NCBI GenBank assembly: GCA_943354745.1
Contig: CALRDB010000004.1
Location: 1-41,757, forward strand
Source: Candidatus Nomurabacteria bacterium
Lineage (GTDB): Bacteria > Patescibacteriota > Minisyncoccia > Phycocordibacterales > UBA10002
Direction of reading: 5' to 3'
Length of the DNA stretch: 41,757 nt
Below are positions 17,730 through 25,605 of the stretch, one piece after another (within the stretch, counting starts at the first letter, position 1; every line of letters begins with the position of its first letter). Under the pieces are notes generated by a model that saw only the letters and a program-made list of their open reading frames with translations, had not been told where the DNA came from and did no database searches. The position numbers and the translations under genes are program-made.

Positions 17730-17891
17730 ATGGATAGAAAAATTATTTGGTTGGGACTTTTTGTTGGTTCCTCACTTGGAGGTTTTATCCCAAGCCTTTG
17801 GGGGGCGGGACTGTTTTCTCTATGGGGAGTCATCTTCACCGCGCTCGGAGGAATCGCGGGGATTTGGTTCGGTCTGAGGATAAGTGAGTAG
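17730..17891 (+). CDS. 53-aa small membrane protein
   Basis: MDRKIIWLGLFVGSSLGGFIPSLWGAGLFSLWGVIFTALGGIAGIWFGLRISE*; below the ORF track cut-off, fills the gap. Confidence 0.65.
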   Translation: MDRKIIWLGLFVGSSLGGFIPSLWGAGLFSLWGVIFTALGGIAGIWFGLRISE

Positions 17892-17903
17892 CTGTAATAA
17901 AAA

Positions 17904-17929
17904 ACGCCAGCAACAGTTGTTGCCGGCGT
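17904..17929 (-). terminator. Hairpin terminator for the - strand gene
   Basis: ACGCC-A-GCAACA-GT-TGTTGC-C-GGCGT with T-run on - strand. Confidence 0.7.
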
Positions 17930-17959
17930 GTTGAGATTTCGAAATAGAAGAAGAGGAAG

Positions 17960-18376
17960 CTACTTAGGCCTCAGAAATAAAACCCGCCATAGCTGGCTTT
18001 TTGTATAGAGAAGATTCCGATAGGCTTTGCTAAAAGCTTCCACGCCAATCATAAATTCTTGTTGGTAGAACTCCGGCCACTGAAACAAGATCTTGACGAT
18101 ATCGAGCTCTTCGCGAACACGTGCTTCGCTAAACCTCTGTATGCCTTCGTTGCCCACCTCTACGCAAAGTCGCCTCTCAGCTTGATCAAGCAGGTAGCCG
18201 TACAACTTTCCCAGACTGACATGTTCACGCGACATCAGGAAACTAGGGGGTAAAAGACGCGCCCTGTTGCCTTCGAGACGTAAAACTCCTCTGCTCTGTG
18301 CGAATCGGACAATGTTCGTGTACTCCCCAGCTTTAAGAAGTTTTTCAACTTCCTCACCTGTTATATGCGATATCAT
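17960..18376 (-). CDS. Hypothetical protein (138 aa)
   Basis: ORF bounded by terminators on both sides. Confidence 0.6.
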   Translation of the reverse strand: MISHITGEEVEKLLKAGEYTNIVRFAQSRGVLRLEGNRARLLPPSFLMSREHVSLGKLYGYLLDQAERRLCVEVGNEGIQRFSEARVREELDIVKILFQWPEFYQQEFMIGVEAFSKAYRNLLYTKSQLWRVLFLRPK

Positions 18377-18391
18377 AGGTAGAGAAAAAAA

Positions 18392-18419
18392 TTCCCTGCA
18401 GTGGTAACGCTGCAGGGAA
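18392..18419 (-). terminator. Intrinsic terminator for 18443..18655
   Basis: TTCCCTGCAG-TGGTAACG-CTGCAGGGAA with T-run on - strand. Confidence 0.8.
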
Positions 18420-18442
18420 AATATGGATGACGCCGTCCAACG

Positions 18443-18655
18443 TTATGCGGGAACAAGTTCCACTTCGTTTGCTGTTGCGGTCTCTCGGACCGTGATTTGT
18501 GTAAGATCTCCGCCGACAATGTCGACAGTGACCGCATTTCCCCCGTAGGAAAAATCCTGTGCGATAATCGCAATAGCGCAAAGATCGTGCATTGCTATAA
18601 GATCCTGTGTGAACTGGAGGGCTGTTGGGCCAATGGTTATGGTAGAAGCATTCAT
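18443..18655 (-). CDS. Hypothetical protein (70 aa)
   Basis: ORF followed by its own terminator; fills an otherwise empty gap. Confidence 0.55.
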   Translation of the reverse strand: MNASTITIGPTALQFTQDLIAMHDLCAIAIIAQDFSYGGNAVTVDIVGGDLTQITVRETATANEVELVPA

Positions 18656-18783
18656 AGAATAACAAAGTTTCAGACTTTAAAGTAACATATTTCGACAGTT
18701 CTAGCAAACTTCACTAAACGTCGGGAGAATGCCGTCAAGAGATCTCTTCCTATTTCGGCTCAAATACGGTATCCTTTGGCCTT

Positions 18784-20256
18784 ATGGCGAAAAATGACAC
18801 GGTACTTAGTTTTGACAATGTTACGTTCGAATACGGGCCAAACAACCCCATACTGCATGAGGTTGATTTTTCGGTGCGGCGCGGAATTAAGGTGACACTT
18901 ATGGGTCAGAATGGTGCGGGCAAGAGCACTCTTTTTCAACTTATCACTGGAGCGGCTGTCCCTGAATCTGGGCGAGTGAATATTACGAACGGGGTGACAA
19001 TAGCCACAGCAAGACAGGTGATACCTCGCGATCAGATGGAACTCACCGTGCGCGAATTTTTTCAGAAATGCTTTACACAAAAAATGTACGATATTGACCC
19101 ACGTATCGATGAAGTATTGGAGGTAGTGAATCTCAAAGGCCACGAGAAGGTACATGACCGCATTGTTAAGTCGTTTTCGGGCGGACAACAGGCCCGTCTT
19201 CTTCTTGCCTCGGCACTTATTCAGAAACCGGACCTTTTGTTACTTGATGAGCCAACAAACAACCTCGACAAGGCGGGTATTGAGCACCTCACGACCTTTT
19301 TGAAGGACTATAAAAAGACGTGCATTGTCATCTCTCACGATTCTGATTTCCTAAACTCGTTTACGCATGGCGTTTTGTATCTAGACATTTTTACGCACAA
19401 GATAGAGCAGTATGTCGGTGACTATTTTGATGTGGCACAGCAAATTACGGCACGACTCGAAAAAGAAAACCGTAAGAATGCCCAGCTTGCTAAGTTAATC
19501 CAGGAAAAGAAAGACCAGGCAAACGTGTTCGCAAACAAAGGAGGCCAGATGCGCGTTGTAGCAAAACGTATGCGTGAGAAAGCCGAGGATCTTGAAGAGG
19601 AGATTGTCGAAGTCCGGAAGGAGGATAAAACTATTCGCAACTTTACGATCCCGACTCAGCAGGAACTCATTGGAGAAATTCTACATCTCACCTCCTGTAA
19701 AGTTCTACAGCACAAGAAAGGGGTCATAAAGCCGGTGGAACGCAAGGTAAACATCACACTAAAGAAAAACAACCACCTGCTTCTTGCTGGTCCGAACGGT
19801 ATCGGCAAGTCAACGCTTCTTGAAGCAATCGCGCACAGCAAAGCGTTGGGGGCGAAGGTAACTGAAGGGGTGAAAATCGGATACTACCGGCAGGATTTTT
19901 CCACGCTTAATTTTGAGGATACGGTGCACGAGTCGCTCTCTTCGGTGATGGACAGACAAACTGAAGAACATTTACGCTCGGTTGCCGCAGGGTTCCTTAT
20001 TACTGGAGATTTGATGCATAACCGAATTAAAAGCCTATCGGAAGGGCAGAAGGGGCTTGTAGCCTTCGCTCGCCTTGTTCTTGAGAAACCGGGCCTCTTG
20101 ATCTTGGATGAGCCGACAAACCACATTAACTTCCGCCACATACCGGTCATTGCCGAAGCGTTAAATAAGTTTGAAGGTGCGATGATTCTTGTCTCGCACG
20201 TCCCAGAGTTTGTCGCGAAAATCCGCATTGACGAAATTCTTGATCTGGAGAAGTGA
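18784..20256 (+). CDS. ABC-F family ATPase
   Basis: Two ABC domains: GQNGAGKSTLF / SFSGGQQARLLLASAL / LLLLDEPTNNLD and GPNGIGKSTLL / SLSEGQKGLVAFARLV / LLILDEPTNHIN. Confidence 0.95.
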   Translation: MAKNDTVLSFDNVTFEYGPNNPILHEVDFSVRRGIKVTLMGQNGAGKSTLFQLITGAAVPESGRVNITNGVTIATARQVIPRDQMELTVREFFQKCFTQKMYDIDPRIDEVLEVVNLKGHEKVHDRIVKSFSGGQQARLLLASALIQKPDLLLLDEPTNNLDKAGIEHLTTFLKDYKKTCIVISHDSDFLNSFTHGVLYLDIFTHKIEQYVGDYFDVAQQITARLEKENRKNAQLAKLIQEKKDQANVFANKGGQMRVVAKRMREKAEDLEEEIVEVRKEDKTIRNFTIPTQQELIGEILHLTSCKVLQHKKGVIKPVERKVNITLKKNNHLLLAGPNGIGKSTLLEAIAHSKALGAKVTEGVKIGYYRQDFSTLNFEDTVHESLSSVMDRQTEEHLRSVAAGFLITGDLMHNRIKSLSEGQKGLVAFARLVLEKPGLLILDEPTNHINFRHIPVIAEALNKFEGAMILVSHVPEFVAKIRIDEILDLEK

Positions 20257-20395
20257 CCCAAAATAAGGAGTCCCGCCTGAGCGGACGACTATATTTTGGG
20301 TCATCCCCGCGGAGGCGGAAATCCAGAGTAATCTACAGTTTGAAGACTGCATAACCACTTTTTTGGGTCATCCCACAAAAGCGGGGATCCAAAAC
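20254..20395. repeat. REP-like intergenic element(s)
   Basis: 12-bp inverted repeat TGACCCAAAATA/TATTTTGGGTCA (20254-20265/20292-20303), and two related units TGGGTCATCCCCGCGGAGGCGGAAATCCA and TGGGTCATCCCACAAAAGCGGGGATCCA. Confidence 0.65.
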
Positions 20396-20403
20396 AAATT
20401 TAC

Positions 20404-21405
20404 TTAGTATTCAAGGCTCTTAAGCACCTTCAAATACATATCCTCCACGATTTTTTCCTGTGTTTTGCCACTTCGGGCGTAGTGGTCGAGACCCGGAGCT
20501 GCGTTCACTTCGAGTACCCAAAAGTTCTTTGGTTTTTCTTCGAGAGTTCCTTCGACCATAAGATCGACTCCACAAAGGCGAAGACCCATGTCCCTGGTTA
20601 ACGCAATAGCGAGTTTTCCAAACTCAGGATGAATATGTTTGACTTCAACCGCGTCGCCACCTGTCGAAAGATTGGCGTTATCCAGAAGAAAGACTTTTTT
20701 AGCTTCGTGTAGCACTGACTGCAATGACAGTTTCTGATTTTTTAGTTTAATTCGGATACGAGGATCGTTTAGTGTTAACTGAGTATCTCGACTTGAAGCG
20801 ATAAATGCCTGTTGCTTACTTTTTAGCAAAGAAAGTATGCTGGACTGTCCATCTCCCGTAACACTGAGTGGAATACGCTCGTATGCGGAAATAATTTTAT
20901 TGTCGAGTACAACAACGCGGTAATCACGGCCGCACACATATTTTTGAACTAGAGCGATTCTGTCGCGTTTAAAAATAGCTCGTAGTGCCCTATAAAATTC
21001 AGTTTTGGAGTGCACAAGCGAAACATTGCTACCCTGACTTCCGCTATTAGGTTTTAAAATAACGGGGAACCCGATTTTCTCCGCGAACCGAAACGCCTGA
21101 TTGATTTTTCTGTCTGAACCAATCGCTTCGGCCCATTCATCTGAATAGAACGTCTTACCGTGGACAGTTGGGTACCCCATGCGCTTCATAAAGAAGTTCG
21201 CGTAGTCTTTATCTTTAGCGATCTCTGAAGCGCCAAGCGGATTAAGATCCAGGCTGGAGTAACGGAAGTAGCGTTTTCTACCGTTTTTAAATGTAATTTG
21301 GCCAACAATCTTCCAAAATGGCTCAAGAATGACAGTCGCACCGATTAAAGGTGCAATTTTCTTAAGTATGGTTCCAAGGATTGGTTGAACTCCCTTTTTT
21401 TTCAT
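20404..21405 (-). CDS. ATP-grasp protein (RimK/cyanophycin-synthetase-like)
   Basis: AEKIGFPVILKPNSGSQGSNVSLVHSKTEF...ALVQKYVCGRDYRVVVLDNKI...LCGVDLMVEG...WVLEVNAAPGLDHY. Confidence 0.88.
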   Translation of the reverse strand: MKKKGVQPILGTILKKIAPLIGATVILEPFWKIVGQITFKNGRKRYFRYSSLDLNPLGASEIAKDKDYANFFMKRMGYPTVHGKTFYSDEWAEAIGSDRKINQAFRFAEKIGFPVILKPNSGSQGSNVSLVHSKTEFYRALRAIFKRDRIALVQKYVCGRDYRVVVLDNKIISAYERIPLSVTGDGQSSILSLLKSKQQAFIASSRDTQLTLNDPRIRIKLKNQKLSLQSVLHEAKKVFLLDNANLSTGGDAVEVKHIHPEFGKLAIALTRDMGLRLCGVDLMVEGTLEEKPKNFWVLEVNAAPGLDHYARSGKTQEKIVEDMYLKVLKSLEY

Positions 21406-21452
21406 GTTCCAGAAGGATAGTCGAAATGCTCACGAAAGTATATACTGATGTT

Positions 21453-21782
21453 ATGCAAGAATTTATGAAAGCCGATATTTTCTTCTTTATCACTTCAGTT
21501 GCTGTTGTGGTGGTGACCGTTGGTGTTGTTGCCATCCTGCATTATCTAGTGAAGATTCTTCAGAGTATAAAGAATATTACCGATAGAATAGAAGAAGGAA
21601 GTAAGACACTCGAAGAAGATTTTCAGTCGCTGCGCACTAAGATGAAATCAGGAGAAATTGCACTAAAACTTACACAATCAGTTTTTGAAAAGGCGAGCAA
21701 GTGGTTTTCAAAGTCATCGCCAAGAAAAAAAGCCCGCACGACCCAAAAAACAGCTGAGGAATCAGTTGATCCCACGATCTAG
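21453..21782 (+). CDS. Small single-TM hypothetical protein
   Basis: TM segment FFFITSVAVVVVTVGVVAILHYLV; TATACT-N6-ATG supports start 21453. Confidence 0.65.
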   Translation: MQEFMKADIFFFITSVAVVVVTVGVVAILHYLVKILQSIKNITDRIEEGSKTLEEDFQSLRTKMKSGEIALKLTQSVFEKASKWFSKSSPRKKARTTQKTAEESVDPTI

Positions 21783-21785
21783 CTA

Positions 21786-23045
21786 CTATCGGTAATTTGC
21801 TTCGGTACCTGCCACGAAGCCAGTCGTCCAGCAGAGTTGGAGCGAGTATCCGCCAGACGGTCGGTCAATATCTAGAATATCTCCGACGAGAAACAGGTTT
21901 GGAAAGAGGCGAGAACGCATTGTCTTAAAATCAACTTCATCCAGAGAGACACCTCCGCTTGTCACAATTGCTTTGTCGGCGCCAAGAAGTCCCTTCACCT
22001 TCATCGGGATATCTTTCAGTAATTTGACCAGTTTCAAGCGCTCTTCGCGAGTGATGGAGTTGCACTTTGTATCCGCACTAATATCAGAAAGCTCCACGAT
22101 AATAGAAGAGAGGGCTGAGGGTACAAGCGACTTTAAACTATTCTTAAATTTCTTCGTATGCTCTTCCTTAAATATTTCTTGTAGCTTGGTATTCAGCATT
22201 CCGTAATCAAGTTCTGGAAGCACGTCGAGTGAAAGTACCACCTCTCCATACTTCAGAAGCTCTCCGACATCCTTACTCATATTGATAACAGTTGGGCCGC
22301 TCACGCCGAAATGAGTAAACAAAATTTTGCCCCTCCGTACTTCCTGTTTAACACCATTCTGAGATGAGGTAAGTTTTATATTTTGCAGACTTACTCCTTG
22401 TAAACGCTTCACCCACACATCTTTAATCGCGATTGGCACCAGTGCGGAATCCGGCTCCGTCACTTTGTGACCGAGTTTCCGAAGCCATGTGAATCCATCG
22501 CCTGTTGAACCTGTTTCGGGTCGGGACTTTCCTCCTGTCGCAATAATTACCGAGCGCGCGCGGATGCCTTCTCCATTCGCGAGGAGGACTCCGGTAATCG
22601 TGCTCTTGTCTACCAGTATCTCAGCAACGGGGGAGTTGGATTGTACCGTCACCTTTCCGACCTTCAGATATTCAACCAACACGTCCCATACCGACTGCGC
22701 CTTCTCGCTCTTCGGAAAAGCACGTTTTTCCGCCTCAATTTTTGTTTCCATCTTCCGTGCATGGAAAAAATCAAGTGTCTCCTTTACTCCCCATTTGGAA
22801 AAGGAGGAAAACAAAAATTTGTCACTCCCTTTAAATTTTGAAAGAAAGATACGTACATCAAGCTCGGCGTTGGTCACGTTGCATCGGCCACCCCCTGTAA
22901 TAAGGAGCTTTTTGCCAAGCGTTTCGTTTTTCTCAACCAAGATAACCGATGCGCCAAGCTCGGCCGCGCGCCCAGCCGCCATCATCCCCGACGGCCCTCC
23001 GCCGATAACGGCCACATCCCAGATTTTCAGACTCCCTTTTTGCAT
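21786..23045 (-). CDS. HI0933/BaiN-like FAD-dependent oxidoreductase
   Basis: AVIGGGPSGMMAAGRAAELGASVILVEKN...LGKKLLITGGGRCNVTNAE...LVGDILDIDRPSGGYSLQLCWTTGFVAG. Confidence 0.95.
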   Translation of the reverse strand: MQKGSLKIWDVAVIGGGPSGMMAAGRAAELGASVILVEKNETLGKKLLITGGGRCNVTNAELDVRIFLSKFKGSDKFLFSSFSKWGVKETLDFFHARKMETKIEAEKRAFPKSEKAQSVWDVLVEYLKVGKVTVQSNSPVAEILVDKSTITGVLLANGEGIRARSVIIATGGKSRPETGSTGDGFTWLRKLGHKVTEPDSALVPIAIKDVWVKRLQGVSLQNIKLTSSQNGVKQEVRRGKILFTHFGVSGPTVINMSKDVGELLKYGEVVLSLDVLPELDYGMLNTKLQEIFKEEHTKKFKNSLKSLVPSALSSIIVELSDISADTKCNSITREERLKLVKLLKDIPMKVKGLLGADKAIVTSGGVSLDEVDFKTMRSRLFPNLFLVGDILDIDRPSGGYSLQLCWTTGFVAGTEANYR

Positions 23046-23067
23046 GACTACATCCTAGCATAGTGTA

Positions 23068-23097
23068 TTGACTATAGCCTAATTTTAGGTTATAGTC
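23068..23097. promoter_or_regulatory. Promoter embedded in palindrome: TTGACT-N17-TATAGT inside GACTATAGCCTAATTTTAGGTTATAGTC
   Basis: 28-bp palindrome (one mismatched pair) at 23070-23097 with -35 23068-23073 and -10 23091-23096. Confidence 0.65.
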
Positions 23098-23130
23098 CTC
23101 AGCGTAAAAGTTCCTTCACATCCTCCGAAT

Positions 23131-23180
23131 TCGCTACAGCCTCTAGCGCATAGATTTTTATGCATTGAGGGTTGTAGCGA
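23131..23180 (+). promoter_or_regulatory. Structured 5' leader hairpin of cupin gene
   Basis: Nested stems TCGCTACA/TGTAGCGA, CCTC/GAGG, GCATA/TATGC. Confidence 0.5.
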
Positions 23181-23235
23181 CTTTGTTACTACTTCATTCG
23201 GTCAACCTCAACTGCAATGTAAAGAAAGGAAATAT

Positions 23236-23604
23236 ATGGTTGTAAAGCAAGCTGGTGAGAAACACTTCACCAAAAAGTTCAGGCAGGGTTTTTCACACAG
23301 GGTGATACTTCCGGGTCGGGACCCCGAGGCGCGAGTAAAAGTTACGGACTTTACCGGGCTTGCGGGGCAAAATTTTACTGACGTAAGTTACCCTGTTGAC
23401 GAAACCGTCTGCGTTATTTCTGGACATGCCAGGATCACGGATCATCAAGGCTGTATTGAGGACATTCTGGCTGGCGGAACCTACTACGTTCCCGCTGGAG
23501 AAAGCTACGACATCTGCTTCATTAGGGAGACTAATGTTCTCTGTGTATTTTCACAGGCCGCAGATGGCACGCTCCCCACTGACGAGCCAGATCCTGGGGA
23601 ATAG
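23236..23604 (+). CDS. Cupin-domain protein (EutQ-like)
   Basis: VTDFTGLAGQNFTDVSYPVDETVCVISGHARITDHQGCIEDILAGGTYYVPAGESYDICF; AAAGGA upstream. Confidence 0.75.
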   Translation: MVVKQAGEKHFTKKFRQGFSHRVILPGRDPEARVKVTDFTGLAGQNFTDVSYPVDETVCVISGHARITDHQGCIEDILAGGTYYVPAGESYDICFIRETNVLCVFSQAADGTLPTDEPDPGE

Positions 23605-23657
23605 ACGGGAAGAAAGTCGGGGGAGGCAGCGACTTAAATCTTCATCGCCCGTTAGAG

Positions 23658-23694
23658 AAAGTCGCCCGACTCTCCTCTACCGGGCGACTTTTTT
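23658..23694 (+). terminator. Rho-independent terminator
   Basis: AAAGTCGCCCG-loop-CGGGCGACTTTTTTT. Confidence 0.88.
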
Positions 23695-23712
23695 TACCCA
23701 AAAATTTCTCTA

Positions 23713-23741
23713 TTGACAAAATGAACCTTTTAATATATACT
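23713..23741 (+). promoter_or_regulatory. Consensus promoter TTGACA-N17-TATACT for DEAD-box gene
   Basis: Perfect -35, near-perfect -10, optimal spacer; about 127 nt leader follows. Confidence 0.8.
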
Positions 23742-23874
23742 CCTGCCATAACTAAATCTCAGGGGTTTCGTTTTTGGAGATAGTATCTCGTAAAGAACGT
23801 TAAGGCATATGTCTTTTTGAACCTTCGAGAACTGGCCATCACTTAGTTAACGGCTGGAAGGTTACTAAAAGAAT

Positions 23875-25137
23875 ATGTACCCACGTACAACACAAGGGCC
23901 CTCTTCTTCGGGCAGACGATTTGAAAAGCCTTCCTTTGGTGGAAGTCGCTTTTCTAGACCAACAAATCGGACATCAAGCTTCGGCGGCCCACGCCGGACA
24001 TTTCAAGGTGGCAGAGGAGGCGGACGAAAGTTTAGCGAGTTTAATGATGTCTCAAAATTCGTAAATAAAGCGGTTATTACTGAAGAGACCGTCGCATTTA
24101 TTCCCGAGCATAAATTTGCTGATTTTCTCATCGACGAGAGGCTCAAGCAAAATATCATTACCAAAGGATACGTTGCTCCGACTCCGATTCAGGACCGGGC
24201 TATTCCGCATGTTCTTCGTGGTTCCGACGTTGTCGGTATCGCAAATACCGGCACCGGTAAAACTGCGGCATTTCTTATTCCCCTTATCAACAAAGTGCTT
24301 AAAAATCCGCGAGAGGGCGTACTCATTATGGTACCAACCCGCGAGCTTGCGATTCAGATTGATGAAGAGCTTAAAGGATTTATCAAAGGATTTAAGATAT
24401 TTTCAGTGGTATGTGTGGGTGGTGCGAGTATGAGCAACCAGATTCGCAATCTTCGCTATCAAAACAACTTCATTATCGGTACCCCCGGTAGGCTTAAGGA
24501 CCTCGTGGAGCAGAAATATCTTCATTTGGAAGGTTTCAAAACCGTGGTACTCGATGAAGCCGATCGCATGCTCGATATGGGTTTCATTCATGACATGCGA
24601 TTTATGATGTCGAAAATGGCGAAAGAAAGACACACGCTCTTTTTTTCCGCGACTATGTCGCGTGATATCGAAGCACTTATTAAGGATTTCCTTAAAACTC
24701 CCGTAAGCATTTCGGTGAAGACCGGTGATACGGCAAAGAACGTCGACCAAGACGTGATAAAAACTCGTGGGAAGGACAAGGTAGATGTGCTTCATGATCT
24801 TCTCGACACTCCCGATTTTAAGAAAGTGCTCGTCTTTGGACGCACGAAACATGGAGTCGAAAAACTTTCGAAAATTCTGGCTGAGCGAGGATTTAAGGCT
24901 GAGTCAATTCATGGAAATAAAAATCTTTCCAAGCGACGTCAGGCACTGACACTTTTCAAAGATAATCATATTCAGGTTCTTGTCGCGACCGATGTTGCTG
25001 CGCGAGGTCTCGATATTAGCGATATTTCACACGTGATTAACTACGATCTTCCCGCAACCTATGACGACTATGTTCATCGTATTGGACGAACCGGTCGTGG
25101 AAGCAAGAAGGGAAAGGCGTTAACGTTCATAGAGTAA
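23875..25137 (+). CDS. DEAD-box RNA helicase with Arg/Gly-rich N-terminus
   Basis: APTPIQDRAIPHVL, ANTGTGKTAAFLIPL, PTRELAIQ, VLDEADRMLD, FSATMSRDI, VATDVAARGLDI, HRIGRTGRGSKKGKA. Confidence 0.96.
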   Translation: MYPRTTQGPSSSGRRFEKPSFGGSRFSRPTNRTSSFGGPRRTFQGGRGGGRKFSEFNDVSKFVNKAVITEETVAFIPEHKFADFLIDERLKQNIITKGYVAPTPIQDRAIPHVLRGSDVVGIANTGTGKTAAFLIPLINKVLKNPREGVLIMVPTRELAIQIDEELKGFIKGFKIFSVVCVGGASMSNQIRNLRYQNNFIIGTPGRLKDLVEQKYLHLEGFKTVVLDEADRMLDMGFIHDMRFMMSKMAKERHTLFFSATMSRDIEALIKDFLKTPVSISVKTGDTAKNVDQDVIKTRGKDKVDVLHDLLDTPDFKKVLVFGRTKHGVEKLSKILAERGFKAESIHGNKNLSKRRQALTLFKDNHIQVLVATDVAARGLDISDISHVINYDLPATYDDYVHRIGRTGRGSKKGKALTFIE

Positions 25138-25138
25138 G

Positions 25139-25214
25139 ACACGGAAGTGACACGGATTAAGAACGCGGAACTAGACCGAATCAATTGCCGACAAGTTCTG
25201 GTTCCGTTCCGTGT
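25139..25214. repeat. Long imperfect hairpin between helicase and zinc-ribbon gene
   Basis: ACACGGAA (25139-25146)/TTCCGTGT (25207-25214) enclosing CGGAACTAGA/TTCTGGTTCCG. Confidence 0.5.
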
Positions 25215-25247
25215 AGGCCTCGTTCAGTTTTAGTTCAGCGTCCTTAT

Positions 25248-25451
25248 ATGAAAAACAACAAACAAAAACCGAATAACATAATGACTCCTTCCCGTAAGAC
25301 GTTTCAAAATAACGTCGGTAAGTGGATTGAAAAGCGGACTCGTACTGAGATCTTGCTTTGCTCGTGTGGCAATAAATATATCAAGAGCCGCAAGGAGCAA
25401 GTGGTATGTGTTCGCTGTATCTACCGTACGCTTCCAGTTAAGGTAATTTAA
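25248..25451 (+). CDS. Small basic zinc-ribbon protein (67 aa)
   Basis: MKNNKQKPNNIMTPSRKTFQNNVGKWIEKRTRTEILLCSCGNKYIKSRKEQVVCVRCIYRTLPVKVI; paired Cys motifs. Confidence 0.65.
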   Translation: MKNNKQKPNNIMTPSRKTFQNNVGKWIEKRTRTEILLCSCGNKYIKSRKEQVVCVRCIYRTLPVKVI

Positions 25452-25605
25452 CTCTTACGTATTCTTATCCTGTAAGGTTATGTAGATGTTGCTGTTTTTC
25501 CGGATGTATCGTATTATATAAGCGTTACGTTCTGGCCGAGAGGCCTCCTTTTTATTATCTACTTTACTGTTCGTTATTTCGTATCTTGTTCGTAGTTCGT
25601 ACTCT

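Noticed and set aside
22489-23058. 189-aa + strand ORF
   Set aside because: Fully antisense to the well-supported BaiN-like oxidoreductase; low-complexity composition typical of shadow ORFs.
25501-25605. GGCC-GAGA-GGCC hairpin followed by T-rich run upstream of typA as an attenuator
   Set aside because: Stem is only 4 bp and no uORF or alternative fold was evident; could equally be the terminator of the preceding small gene.
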